NCBI RefSeq assembly: GCF_003240565.2
Contig: NZ_CP117256.1
Location: forward strand, 124,001-188,000
Direction: 5' to 3'
Length of the DNA stretch: 64,000 nucleotides
Source: Rhizobium tumorigenes
GTDB lineage: Bacteria; Pseudomonadota; Alphaproteobacteria; Rhizobiales; Rhizobiaceae
Below are positions 18,889 through 26,475 of this stretch, one piece after another. Numbering within the stretch: position 1 is the stretch's first letter; each line of letters begins with the position of its first letter. The notes beneath the pieces are model-generated. The model did not search any database. It was not told the DNA's origin and worked only from the letters and a program-made list of their open reading frames with translations. Made by a program: the position numbers and the translations under genes.

Positions 18889-20078
18889 GCCTTGCGCTTT
18901 GCCGCCTGAGTATCCACCAAGCTCGCGAAGACCTGAGGCTCCATCCCAGCCTCAAGCGCTTCCGCCATCATGGTGTTCTGCGTCTTCGGCGCAAGACCGC
19001 CGACCGGGGGATCTCGGTCGAGATTGGTTGGAAAGGCATAGCCCTCGGCGGTTGCGGCGATAGCATTGGCCACCTCGGACAGGGTCAGTGATCCAGATGT
19101 CCGGGCGGCCAGAAGCGGCGGATAGACGGCCTTGCACATGGCGTCGCGATCGACGGATTCCATGGCGCGGCCAAAGGCTGAGGAGACCTGCAAAAGGTTC
19201 ACCATGCGCCAGATGTCCTTGGAGACATTGTTGCCGGCGCCATGCATCAGCGCTGGACTGAAGAACACGGCGTCACCCTTGGCGAGAGGCAATTGCACGT
19301 GGTGTTCGGCAAATACGGTCTGGAATTCCGGACGCCCGAAGGCAAGGTATCCCTCGAAGAAGGATTGCGAATAGGGCAGGAATAGCGTCGGCCCGCTTTC
19401 GATAGGCATGTCACAATGGGCAACCGCACCCTGCAGGGTAAGCACCGGCGAGATCGCGTGGATATGGCCGGGATAGGCTTGCATCTGCTCTGGAGACATG
19501 AAGCCGAGATGATAATCGCGATGCGGAACCTGCGCCTTGCCGCCGGGGTTCACCCGGTTCATCTGTGCGGTCATCTGGTAGCCTCGGCCGAGCCAGGCTT
19601 CTGACGCCATGGCGATCGCGTCAGAGGCGTAGTAGCGGGCGAAATTCTCAGGGGCGGCGAGCGCGTGTTTCTGCAGCGAATTCCAGATGCGATCATTTGC
19701 GCCGGGCTTGGCGAAATGGTCGGCGGCAGCTCTGCCACCTTCCTTCTCTGCCGCGACGATAGCGTTGAAGACATCAGTCGCGCCGTCGACGACAGTCAGG
19801 TCGGCAATGGCCCGCTTGATGACGATGACGCCGGGGCCGGTCGAGAAGGCTTCGATCCATTCCGCCATCAATTCGAGGCGGGCATCCGGGTCGCGAGCGA
19901 TCTCGCGGACCCTCGATCCATCATAGATCAACACGTTCTTCACGACGCCGGAGGCAAACGGCCAGTCGTGCGGATTCGTGGTCCGTGCCACCAATGCCTC
20001 GAAGTCGTCAATCTTGCCACTCTCCTTATCGAGCCAGACTTTTTGGCGACGGCGGCTGGTCAGGGTCTGCGTATCCAT
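18885..20078 (-). CDS. PhyH-family Fe(II)/2-oxoglutarate dioxygenase
   Basis: A 397-residue phytanoyl-CoA-dioxygenase-type oxygenase. The metal triad is visible as HxD in VPHRDYHLGF and a distal His in ALMHGAGNN, with a downstream Arg in KDIWRMVNL for 2-oxoglutarate. ATG 20078 follows GGGAGGAA. The partner SDR follows with a 4-base overlap and a LacI-type regulator is divergent, so this is a small inducible pathway for a hydroxylatable, unknown compound. No transporter is adjacent. Confidence 0.88.
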   Translation of the reverse strand: MDTQTLTSRRRQKVWLDKESGKIDDFEALVARTTNPHDWPFASGVVKNVLIYDGSRVREIARDPDARLELMAEWIEAFSTGPGVIVIKRAIADLTVVDGATDVFNAIVAAEKEGGRAAADHFAKPGANDRIWNSLQKHALAAPENFARYYASDAIAMASEAWLGRGYQMTAQMNRVNPGGKAQVPHRDYHLGFMSPEQMQAYPGHIHAISPVLTLQGAVAHCDMPIESGPTLFLPYSQSFFEGYLAFGRPEFQTVFAEHHVQLPLAKGDAVFFSPALMHGAGNNVSKDIWRMVNLLQVSSAFGRAMESVDRDAMCKAVYPPLLAARTSGSLTLSEVANAIAATAEGYAFPTNLDRDPPVGGLAPKTQNTMMAEALEAGMEPQVFASLVDTQAAKRKA

Positions 20079-20177
20079 GGTGTTCCTCCCAATGTTTCTC
20101 TCCAGACTTGACCATAACCAACCGTAGTGGGAGAGATGAGCAGGAAAACACCTCAAAAATACCTCAGGAGTGGATTA

Positions 20178-21194
20178 ATGGCTCCGCCGTTCCCGCTAAA
20201 GGACATCGCCCTGCAATCGGGGCTCAGTCTCGCGACTGTCGACCGGGCCCTGCATGGCCGTGCGCATGTCGCGCACGCCACGGCGCTGAAGATCGAGGCA
20301 GCGATGGTGGAACTGGAGCGGCAATATGCCGACTCATGCATCGGCGGGCGGCGCCTCGTCATAGACGTGGTGATGGAAACGCCGCAGCGATTTTCGAATG
20401 CGGTACGCGCGGCCTTCGAGGCCGAACTTCCCGGCATGAGGCCGGCTTCGCTGTCGACCCGTTTTCACGTGGCCGAGACCATGGAAGAGCGCGATCTCCT
20501 TGCTATCCTTAATCGCATCCGCCGGCGCGGCAGCCATGGTGTTGTCGTCAAGGTGCCCTCGACACCAGCGATCGCGCATATGGCAAGCGAGTTGATGGCA
20601 AGCGGCATTCCCGTTGTGACGCTGGTGACCGATCTGCCCGTGCCTGCCCGCCAGGGTTATGTGGGAATGGACAATCGCGTAGCCGGTGCAACAGCCGCCT
20701 ATATGGTCGCCCGCATGGCGGGGCAGGCGACAGGCAAGGTGTTGCTGACGCTGTCGAGCGCTCGTTTCTCCGGCGAGGAAGAACGCCACCGCAGCTTTCG
20801 CGACGCGCTTCACAAGGACGCACCGCATCTTGGCATCACGACTATATCAGAGGGGTTCGGTGTCGACCGCACGACGGAAAGGCTGGTGAAGGCGGCGCTT
20901 GTCGCCGATAACGAAATACGCGCCGTCTATTCGATTGGCGGCGGCAATCGGGCGATCCTGAAGGCCTTCGCCGAAGACAGGCGCCGGATCGACGTCTTCG
21001 CCGCCCACGATCTCGATGCCGACAACCGCAGCCTGTTGACGCAAGGCCTTCTCACTTTCGTCATCCATCACGACCTACGCCAGGACGCCCGCAGCGCCTG
21101 CCAGATGGTCATGGCGCATCACCGGATGCTGCCGAGAGATTTCCAAGTGGCACCGTCGCGGGTCGCAATTGCCACGCCATATGAAGTGTTCTGA
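20178..21194 (+). CDS. LacI-family regulator with periplasmic-binding-type sensor
   Basis: A LacI-type regulator, 338 residues from ATG 20178, which has AGGAG 8 bases upstream and places the HTH (FPLKDIALQSGLSLATVDRAL) directly at the N-terminus. A longer start at 20136 is possible. The sensor resembles the ribose-binding class (GVVVKVPSTPAIAHMASEL, YSIGGGNRAI). It is divergent from the dioxygenase gene and presumably controls it. Confidence 0.9.
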   Translation: MAPPFPLKDIALQSGLSLATVDRALHGRAHVAHATALKIEAAMVELERQYADSCIGGRRLVIDVVMETPQRFSNAVRAAFEAELPGMRPASLSTRFHVAETMEERDLLAILNRIRRRGSHGVVVKVPSTPAIAHMASELMASGIPVVTLVTDLPVPARQGYVGMDNRVAGATAAYMVARMAGQATGKVLLTLSSARFSGEEERHRSFRDALHKDAPHLGITTISEGFGVDRTTERLVKAALVADNEIRAVYSIGGGNRAILKAFAEDRRRIDVFAAHDLDADNRSLLTQGLLTFVIHHDLRQDARSACQMVMAHHRMLPRDFQVAPSRVAIATPYEVF

Positions 21195-21337
21195 AACAGA
21201 ACGATCATCTCATTGTCGCTACCAGCCGCATGTCCGGTTTTCGGTTGTCTTGAAATTCTGCTCTATGCCCGAAACGAAGGCGCAAGGCTGCCATGGGCCA
21301 CAGCCCTGTTGAGCAAAAAGTGGAACCAAGATTTCAG

Positions 21338-21357
21338 GTCTTGAGCCGAATCGAACC
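21338..21357 (+). repeat. Dispersed tRNA-T-arm-like motif, copy 3
   Basis: Carries CTTGAGCCGAATCGAACC. The reverse complement GGTTCGATTCGGCTCAAG, preceded by GGTCGAT, is the most tRNA-like of the eight copies. The rest of 21195-21379 contains no gene. Confidence 0.5.
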
Positions 21358-21379
21358 ATCGACCTACAATTCTAAAGGC

Positions 21380-21799
21380 TTAGGCGACCCAAGGATTGAT
21401 AACTCTCACTCCGGCTGCCTCAAATGGGCTTGTATCTCGCGTTGCGACCGCGAGATGGTTTTCTGCTGCCGTAGCAGCAATGCATCCATCAGCCTTCCCG
21501 ATCGCCTTTCCTGATGTTCGGGCGCTAGCCATCAGCTTCGCGTAGAATTGCGCTGTGCCTACGTTAAAAGGTAGAACGCGCCCGTCAAAGATGGGAAGAA
21601 CTTCACCTTCAAGGCGATCGTGGAGAATTGTCTGACGCTTTCCTGAGGGCATTGAGGCAATCCCGAAACGAAGTTCGGCAATTGAAATCGCAGAGATGAA
21701 TAGCGTCTCGATGGCCTGTGCATCCAGCCAAGTCAGCACAGCAGTATCAGGAGCCGGCTTCCAAGGCTCCGATACTACATTAGTGTCTAGCAAGATCAT
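21380..21799 (-). CDS. FitB/VapC-type PIN-domain toxin
   Basis: A 139-residue PIN-domain protein: MILLDTNVVSE carries the first metal-binding Asp, ISIAELRFGIASMP the central Glu, and KADGCIAATAAENHLAVATRD the C-terminal acidic residues. The pattern is closest to FitB/VapC toxins. Its ATG overlaps the antitoxin stop (ATGA). This is the second of three toxin-antitoxin modules within 9 kb. Confidence 0.92.
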   Translation of the reverse strand: MILLDTNVVSEPWKPAPDTAVLTWLDAQAIETLFISAISIAELRFGIASMPSGKRQTILHDRLEGEVLPIFDGRVLPFNVGTAQFYAKLMASARTSGKAIGKADGCIAATAAENHLAVATRDTSPFEAAGVRVINPWVA

Positions 21800-22050
21800 T
21801 CGAAAATCATCGGTTCTGCCGGGGTCCTGTCGCGCTGTTGTTGCAGCGCTTCGACGTCACTGTCTGACAGTTTGGCATCACGACCAATGGCCGCGAGCAA
21901 TGATCCGAGTTTCACGCGTCCAGATGGACGAACAGCGGCTTCAAGAATGTCACGAATTTCGGCCTCGGTACTACGGCCGTGGTGAGTTGCTCTTGCGCGT
22001 AATGCCCGATGCGTTTCATCAGAGATGTTTCGAATGGTCACAGCCGCCAC
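21796..22050 (-). CDS. FitA-type ribbon-helix-helix antitoxin
   Basis: An 84-residue antitoxin starting at GTG 22050 (AGGA 7 bases upstream), reading VTIRNISDETHRALRARA, the FitA/Arc-type RHH domain with the HGRSTEAEIRDIL helix. The acidic, extended C-terminal tail would cover the toxin. A palindrome lies just upstream. A longer frame reaching 22152 would include the palindrome and has no ribosome-binding site. Confidence 0.85.
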   Translation of the reverse strand: MAAVTIRNISDETHRALRARATHHGRSTEAEIRDILEAAVRPSGRVKLGSLLAAIGRDAKLSDSDVEALQQQRDRTPAEPMIFE

Positions 22051-22067
22051 TGGTTCAATCCTATCTA

Positions 22068-22090
22068 TATTTTGACTTGATATCAAAATA
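22068..22090. promoter_or_regulatory. AT-rich palindromic operator of the fitAB-like module
   Basis: TATTTTGA and TCAAAATA are perfect inverted repeats separated by 7 bases, ending 18 bp upstream of the antitoxin GTG. Autorepression by the toxin-antitoxin complex is likely. Confidence 0.55.
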
Positions 22091-22217
22091 GTAGAAACGA
22101 TAGCATTTTTCAAGTCGTTCTGGGAGAAAGAAACGGATCCTAGGCCGCGCACTCATAAACGGGGTTTGCAAATCAGCCTGATTTTGATTCATTGAGGCTT
22201 TGATTTGGAGGCCTCTC

Positions 22218-22981
22218 ATGACCCGTCGCCGGTTTGATCTCACCGATTTCGAGTGGTCTGTGATCCAGCCTTTGTTGCCGAACAAGCCGCGTGGCGTGCC
22301 ACGCGTTGACGACCGCCGTGTGATCAACGGTATTTTGTGGCGTTTCCGGACAGGCTCGCCCTGGGCAGACGTTCCGGACCGATATGGCCCATACACAACT
22401 TGCTACAACCGGTTCGTTCGGTGGCGCAAAGCGGGTGTCTGGGACCATGTTTTGGGCGAGATTTCCAAGGCCTTCGATGGCGATATCGTCATGATCGACA
22501 GTTCCTGTGTCCGTGTCCATCAACATGCGGCCACGGGAAAAAGGGGGATCAAGACGATGGCTGCATGGGACGTTCCCGTGGCGGCCTGACCACCAAGATC
22601 CACGCCGTTGTCGATGCAGACGGCCGACCGGTCCGTCTGGCACTCACAGCCGGGCAAGCCCATGACGGTCGCATGGCTGAGCCGATGTTAAAGGATATAT
22701 CCAAAGGTGCGATCCTGCTGGCGGACAAGGCTTACGACACCAATGCGATAAGAACATTGGCAAAGCAGAAGCAGGCCTGGGCCAACATCCCTGCCAAAAG
22801 CAATCGAAAGCAAAGCTTCCCCTTCAGCCAATGGGTTTACCGACAGCGAAATCTGGTCGAGCGTTTCTTCAGCAAACTCAAGCAGTTCAGAGGCATCGCA
22901 ACGCGCTATGACAAAAACCCCCTCAACTTTCTGGCCGCCGTAAAATTGGCAGTAGCAAGAATCTGGATCAGATCGTTATGA
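22218..22981 (+). CDS. IS5-family DDE transposase made by -1 frameshift
   Basis: The first frame (22218-22589) begins MTRRRFDLTDFEWSVIQPLL and carries the first catalytic Asp in MIDSSCVR. The second frame continues with GRSRGGLTTKIHAV, LLADKAYD and NLVERFFSKLKQFRGIATR, which hold the other DDE residues. The switch fits a -1 slip at GGGAAAA (22535-22541), placed exactly in the X XXY YYZ register of the first frame. Read through the slip it gives about 254 residues, the normal length for this group. Confidence 0.9.
22535..22541 (+). promoter_or_regulatory. -1 programmed frameshift site of the IS5 transposase
   Basis: GGGAAAA sits so that the zero-frame codons are xxG GGA AAA, the canonical slippery register. 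It is followed by AGGGGGATC. The downstream frame matches the -1 frame. Confidence 0.75.
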
Positions 22982-22994
22982 GTCTACGGCCTAG

Positions 22995-24411
22995 CACTAC
23001 TTTGGCAGAATTGAATTTTTGCTATGAAAGTGTTGTTGACAGTGCGGACATCGGATCTGTGCTGGCGGTATAGTAAGCGCATTGATCACGGCTCGACGGA
23101 CGGCTGGCAAGGTCGGTTCAGGCGGCCCACAGCGAACTCGTCGCTTCTTTTTTTTCCCGCTTTGCAGTTTGCAATCTCTGGTGCTGGAGAAAAGCATAAG
23201 CGATCATCGTCATCAGAGCGTGCCGATGTAGGCCTTGCCACGATCGGCCCTCGAAGTGATCGAGACCGAGCTCCTCTTTCATCTGCTGATGCGCCTGTTC
23301 GCAGACCCATCTCGCCTTGATCGCGGCCGCCAGCACTTTCAATGTCGCATCGACCGGCAAATTGGACAGGTAGTATTTGCGCTCGTCGTTTGATCGCCAT
23401 TCGCCAACTAGCCAGGCCGCTTCGCCCGGCATGTGCTGCTGTCCCTTGTCATAGATGCGCTGCGGCGTGCCATCGGCGATCCGGATGCGCAATGCTGCAA
23501 ACCGTGCGGTCAGGCGACCTTTTGTGCCGCGGCGCCAACTGACCTTCTTCCAGCTTGCAGATGCCAACATCGTTTCGGCGGCAACCGAAAGGGTGTCGGG
23601 GATCGAATGTTTGCGAGGACGGCCATGACCGGAGACGGAAAAGATCAATCCAACATCATCGGGATAAACCTTCTGATGCTTGGGGATACCGACCGCCCAA
23701 GTGAGGCCACGTTCACTTAAGCCCTTTCGGAACGCAGCCGACAGGCCGTAACCTGCGTCAGCCAGCACTGTGCCAAACCGGACACCGGTCACGATCAACC
23801 GATCGATCTCGGCAAGAGCAATCTCCGGCTTCGTGCGAGAGGTCCGCATGTCGTCTGGGACCCCAGCCTTCGCCATGCGCTCCTGATCACCGATCCAGCT
23901 ATCCGGCAGGAACAGACGCAGGCCAACCGGGACCGGCACCTCGTCTCGCGCAAGCGTCACTGACACCAGCGTCTGGCAATTTGCTCTCTTGCCCAGCATC
24001 GAGGCGTATTGCGGCGCTACTCCGACGGAATGATCCCCCTTCTTCGGCAGGCCGGTGTCATCAATCACCAGAAACGCATCGGATGCGCCAACGATCCTGT
24101 CCGCCTGCAGCGCGAGCTCGGCCTCAAGAGGAACAGCATCCCAAAGGCCGTCGGAAATGAAATGGTGGAGACGGTCGTACTGGCCTGGAGCGAACCGTTC
24201 CGCCATCGGCTCAATACTCTTGCGGTCTCCGGGACCGATAAGCCCCGACACATAAAGTGGACACATCTGTCGCCGTTTCTTGTGTCCAAGCTTCTCCAGA
24301 AACGGCTGCAAAAATGCTGAAAGCTCTATATCCCAATCCGCCATATCGCGCCCCAAAAGTGAGAGCGCAAATCATCTCAAACCAGGCTTGCCCGAATCTG
24401 CCAAAGTAGTG
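22995..24411 (-). mobile_element. IS701-family element, copy 1
   Basis: A 1417-bp element with perfect inverted ends CACTACTTTGGCAGA, flanked by CTAG on both sides (22991-22994 and 24412-24415). It is indistinguishable from the copy at 42286-43702. The left CTAG is built from the last base of the IS5 element plus its TA duplication, so this element inserted at the IS5 edge after the IS5 did. Confidence 0.92.
23118..24344 (-). CDS. IS701-family DDE transposase, copy 1
   Basis: A 408-residue transposase from ATG 24344 (a TTG four codons upstream is possible). DDE-type motifs are FLVIDDTGLPKKGDHS, VLADAGYGLS and the C-terminal CEQAHQQMKEELGLDHFEGRS. The frame is intact. The encoded protein is identical to that of copy 2. 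Confidence 0.93.
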   Translation of the reverse strand: MADWDIELSAFLQPFLEKLGHKKRRQMCPLYVSGLIGPGDRKSIEPMAERFAPGQYDRLHHFISDGLWDAVPLEAELALQADRIVGASDAFLVIDDTGLPKKGDHSVGVAPQYASMLGKRANCQTLVSVTLARDEVPVPVGLRLFLPDSWIGDQERMAKAGVPDDMRTSRTKPEIALAEIDRLIVTGVRFGTVLADAGYGLSAAFRKGLSERGLTWAVGIPKHQKVYPDDVGLIFSVSGHGRPRKHSIPDTLSVAAETMLASASWKKVSWRRGTKGRLTARFAALRIRIADGTPQRIYDKGQQHMPGEAAWLVGEWRSNDERKYYLSNLPVDATLKVLAAAIKARWVCEQAHQQMKEELGLDHFEGRSWQGLHRHALMTMIAYAFLQHQRLQTAKREKKEATSSLWAA

Positions 24412-24426
24412 CTAGTAAGCGCTCTT

Positions 24427-24447
24427 CGCCTTGATGCGATATGAACG
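24427..24447 (+). repeat. Dispersed tRNA-T-arm-like motif, copy 4
   Basis: Carries CTTGATGCGATATGAACG, 12 bp after the IS701 flanking CTAG. The remaining ~190 bp before the toxin gene hold no gene and become AT-rich. Confidence 0.45.
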
Positions 24448-24642
24448 GCCGGACCGGGGCCTCGCAGAGGGTTGAAACGCGTACGGACAGCCGGGGCAGA
24501 AAAAGACAGGCCATCCTGATGTTATGAAGATTGAACCTCCAACAATCATATGGCTGACGACATGCAGGATAAAAATTTTAAATAACCAGACCCCAAAGCA
24601 CCACCGACTCGATGTTTTGTCCCCTATGGGTTACACAAGTTC

Positions 24643-24906
24643 ATGTTCACGATTAGGCGCACCCGTAATTATGCGGACTGGATCAAAACGCTAAAGGACT
24701 TTCGTGCCCAAGCTCGAATAGCCGACCGCATTGACCGTCTCGCCGCAGGAAATCCTGGGGATGTAAAGCCAGTCGGCGAAGGCGTGAGCGAACTCCGCAT
24801 TAACTACGGGCCTGGTTATCGTGTCAATTTTGTCCGGGAAGGGTTGGTCGTCTATGTTCTCCTCTGTCGTGGCGACAAGAGTACCCAAGAGAAAGATATT
24901 CGATAG
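24643..24906 (+). CDS. higB: HigB/RelE-superfamily toxin
   Basis: An 87-residue protein of the 'addiction module killer' class within the RelE superfamily: MFTIRRTRNYADWIKTLKD, RLAAGNPGDVKPVGEGVSELRI, GPGYRVNFV, LLCRGDKSTQEKDI. These toxins cut ribosome-bound mRNA. Toxin precedes antitoxin, the HigBA order. The module lies in a visibly AT-richer stretch that continues to about 26.5 kb, suggesting separate acquisition. Confidence 0.9.
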   Translation: MFTIRRTRNYADWIKTLKDFRAQARIADRIDRLAAGNPGDVKPVGEGVSELRINYGPGYRVNFVREGLVVYVLLCRGDKSTQEKDIR

Positions 24907-24943
24907 CTAAAAAAACTAGCACAACAATTGAAGGAGTAATCGC

Positions 24944-25258
24944 ATGCAACTTGAGACATTTGAGTACGACTCCGCCGAATTTCTTGGAAGTGAGGAAGCG
25001 ATTGCTGAATATCTTTTAGCTGCTAGCGAAGATGGAGACGCAAACCATATTGCTCGCGCTCTTGGTGTTGTCGCGCGGGCGCGCGGCATGTCCGATCTTT
25101 CTCGGAATACCGGACTTACGCGACCTGCTCTTTACCGGGCAATAAGTGGAGATGGCAATCCAGAGTTTGGGACAATCGCAAAGGTAGCATACGCACTTGG
25201 TTATAGGCTAAATCTCGTTTTGAAATCCGACAGCGGATCGACCGCCGCGGTGAAGTGA
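24944..25258 (+). CDS. higA: HigA-type antitoxin
   Basis: A 104-residue antidote protein with a Cro/C1-type HTH near the C-terminus (SDLSRNTGLTRPALYRAIS, then GNPEFGTIAKVAYALGYRL). AAGGAG precedes ATG 24944. It lies 37 bases after the toxin gene and pairs with it. Confidence 0.9.
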   Translation: MQLETFEYDSAEFLGSEEAIAEYLLAASEDGDANHIARALGVVARARGMSDLSRNTGLTRPALYRAISGDGNPEFGTIAKVAYALGYRLNLVLKSDSGSTAAVK

Positions 25259-25335
25259 ACGGCATCAGAGCGAGGCCGCCATTTCTCCATGGTTTAAGCT
25301 CTTGATAGAATGCGAACAGGCGACACACTATTCGA

Positions 25336-25509
25336 ATGAGCGAAGTAATTGATGAAAAGAACCTTGGCGGCGTAAGGCCAATTTATAGAACTCAGGCCCA
25401 GCTTCGCGCGCCAACGGGCAAAGGGCTTGTCGTGATAAGCGGCCTACATTTTTGTGGCTCTGTCTCCGCGTCAATACGAACTTTCAAAATGCGTTGGTAT
25501 TTCCAGTAA
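25336..25509 (+). CDS. Possible small protein (57 aa), weak support
   Basis: An open frame beginning MSEVIDEKNLGGVRPIYRTQ and ending KMRWYFQ, between the HigBA module and the binding-protein gene. No strong ribosome-binding site and no family is recognised. It ends 18 bp from the convergent binding-protein stop. It may be a gene fragment. Confidence 0.3.
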   Translation: MSEVIDEKNLGGVRPIYRTQAQLRAPTGKGLVVISGLHFCGSVSASIRTFKMRWYFQ

Positions 25510-25526
25510 GCTTTCTGCAGGCAGCG

Positions 25527-26324
25527 TTATCGGATACTGAACGGGAAATATTTGGCATTAATAGTATCGTACGTGTCGTCCGCTTCGATTACTTCAAGCG
25601 CCGAATTCAGCTTTTTCAGCAATTCCGTGTCGGAAGGGCGCACTGCAATACCCGCGCCATCGCCAAAATACTCCGTATTTTTAATATCGGAGCCTTTATA
25701 CTCGCAGCAACTTCCCGCTTTTGTGTTTGCGAGCCAGTCATAGATTGCCAGCTTATCCTCAATAATTATATCGACACTTCCGTCGACAAGAGCTTTGTAA
25801 AGATCTGGGGATGCATGAAATTCAGCAGTAGACACACCCGCGTAAAACCGTCTCGCATAAGCTTCTTGTGAAGTTGCCGCTGTTACGCCTAGTCGGAGCT
25901 TCTTCAAGTCCTCTATGCTTGTACCTGCAATATCGCTCCCTTTTTTAACGATGAATACCGAGGGGCTGTCATAGTATTTTTGGGTGAATGCGACGCTTTT
26001 TCGTCTTTCAGCGCTCATCGACATGGACGAGACAATTGCGTCAAAGCGATCCGCTAGCAAGTCAGGGATCATGGTTGTCCATTCTTGGACAACAAACTCA
26101 CACTTCAAGTTAGCTACCTTACAGAGCGCTCTTCCAATATCTACATCGAAACCTTGAAGTTGTTTATTGGAATCAACATAGTTGAACGGCGGAAAGGCAC
26201 CCTCCACTGCGATCTTGATGCTTTTGGAATCTGAATTTTCTCCAGCGAGGCTAACGCTCGCAGTGAATAAACATCCGAGCGACATCAAACACATAAATAC
26301 CCGCAAGATTTTCATAAAATGCAT
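25527..26324 (-). CDS. Orphan amino-acid-type solute-binding protein (family 3)
   Basis: A 265-residue periplasmic binding protein. After a signal peptide (ILRVFMCLMSLGCLFTASVS, cleavage near LAGE), it has the family-3 core: IAVEGAFPPFNYVDSNKQLQ, GFDVDIGRALC, WTTMIPDLLADRFDAIVSSM, and a GIAVRPSDTELLKKLNSAL C-terminus. Arg in SAERRKSVAFTQ is the usual amino-acid carboxylate ligand. No permease or ATPase is nearby; the divergent neighbour is a membrane GGDEF-EAL enzyme, so a sensory role is possible. Codon use is AT-richer than in the sugar operons. Confidence 0.88.
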   Translation of the reverse strand: MHFMKILRVFMCLMSLGCLFTASVSLAGENSDSKSIKIAVEGAFPPFNYVDSNKQLQGFDVDIGRALCKVANLKCEFVVQEWTTMIPDLLADRFDAIVSSMSMSAERRKSVAFTQKYYDSPSVFIVKKGSDIAGTSIEDLKKLRLGVTAATSQEAYARRFYAGVSTAEFHASPDLYKALVDGSVDIIIEDKLAIYDWLANTKAGSCCEYKGSDIKNTEYFGDGAGIAVRPSDTELLKKLNSALEVIEADDTYDTINAKYFPFSIR

Positions 26325-26475
26325 ATCTCACCAATGCAGATGCGCCGGACAGTGTTGCCAAGACCTGACATCGCGGTAGGCATACATATCACGCAACTAT
26401 TAAGGAGATTTTCCTCGTGCATGCTAATTTCAGCATGAATTGAAGTGTAATTCGTAATCAATCCAAGTCACTGTT

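Larger units (their letters stand above)
22143..22991 (+). mobile_element. IS5-family element (IS427-type)
   Basis: Terminal repeats GGCCGnnnACTCATAA are seen at 22143 and, inverted, ending at 22991. The element is 849 bp and is flanked by TA on both sides (22141-22142 and 22992-22993). It carries one transposase gene split by a -1 frameshift. The right end now abuts an IS701 insertion. Confidence 0.88.

Noticed and set aside
21330..21380. Possible tRNA gene on the minus strand
   Set aside because: Only a T-arm-like piece (GGTTCGATTCGG) is visible; the 5-bp T stem and acceptor stem do not pair, so it is listed only as a repeat motif.
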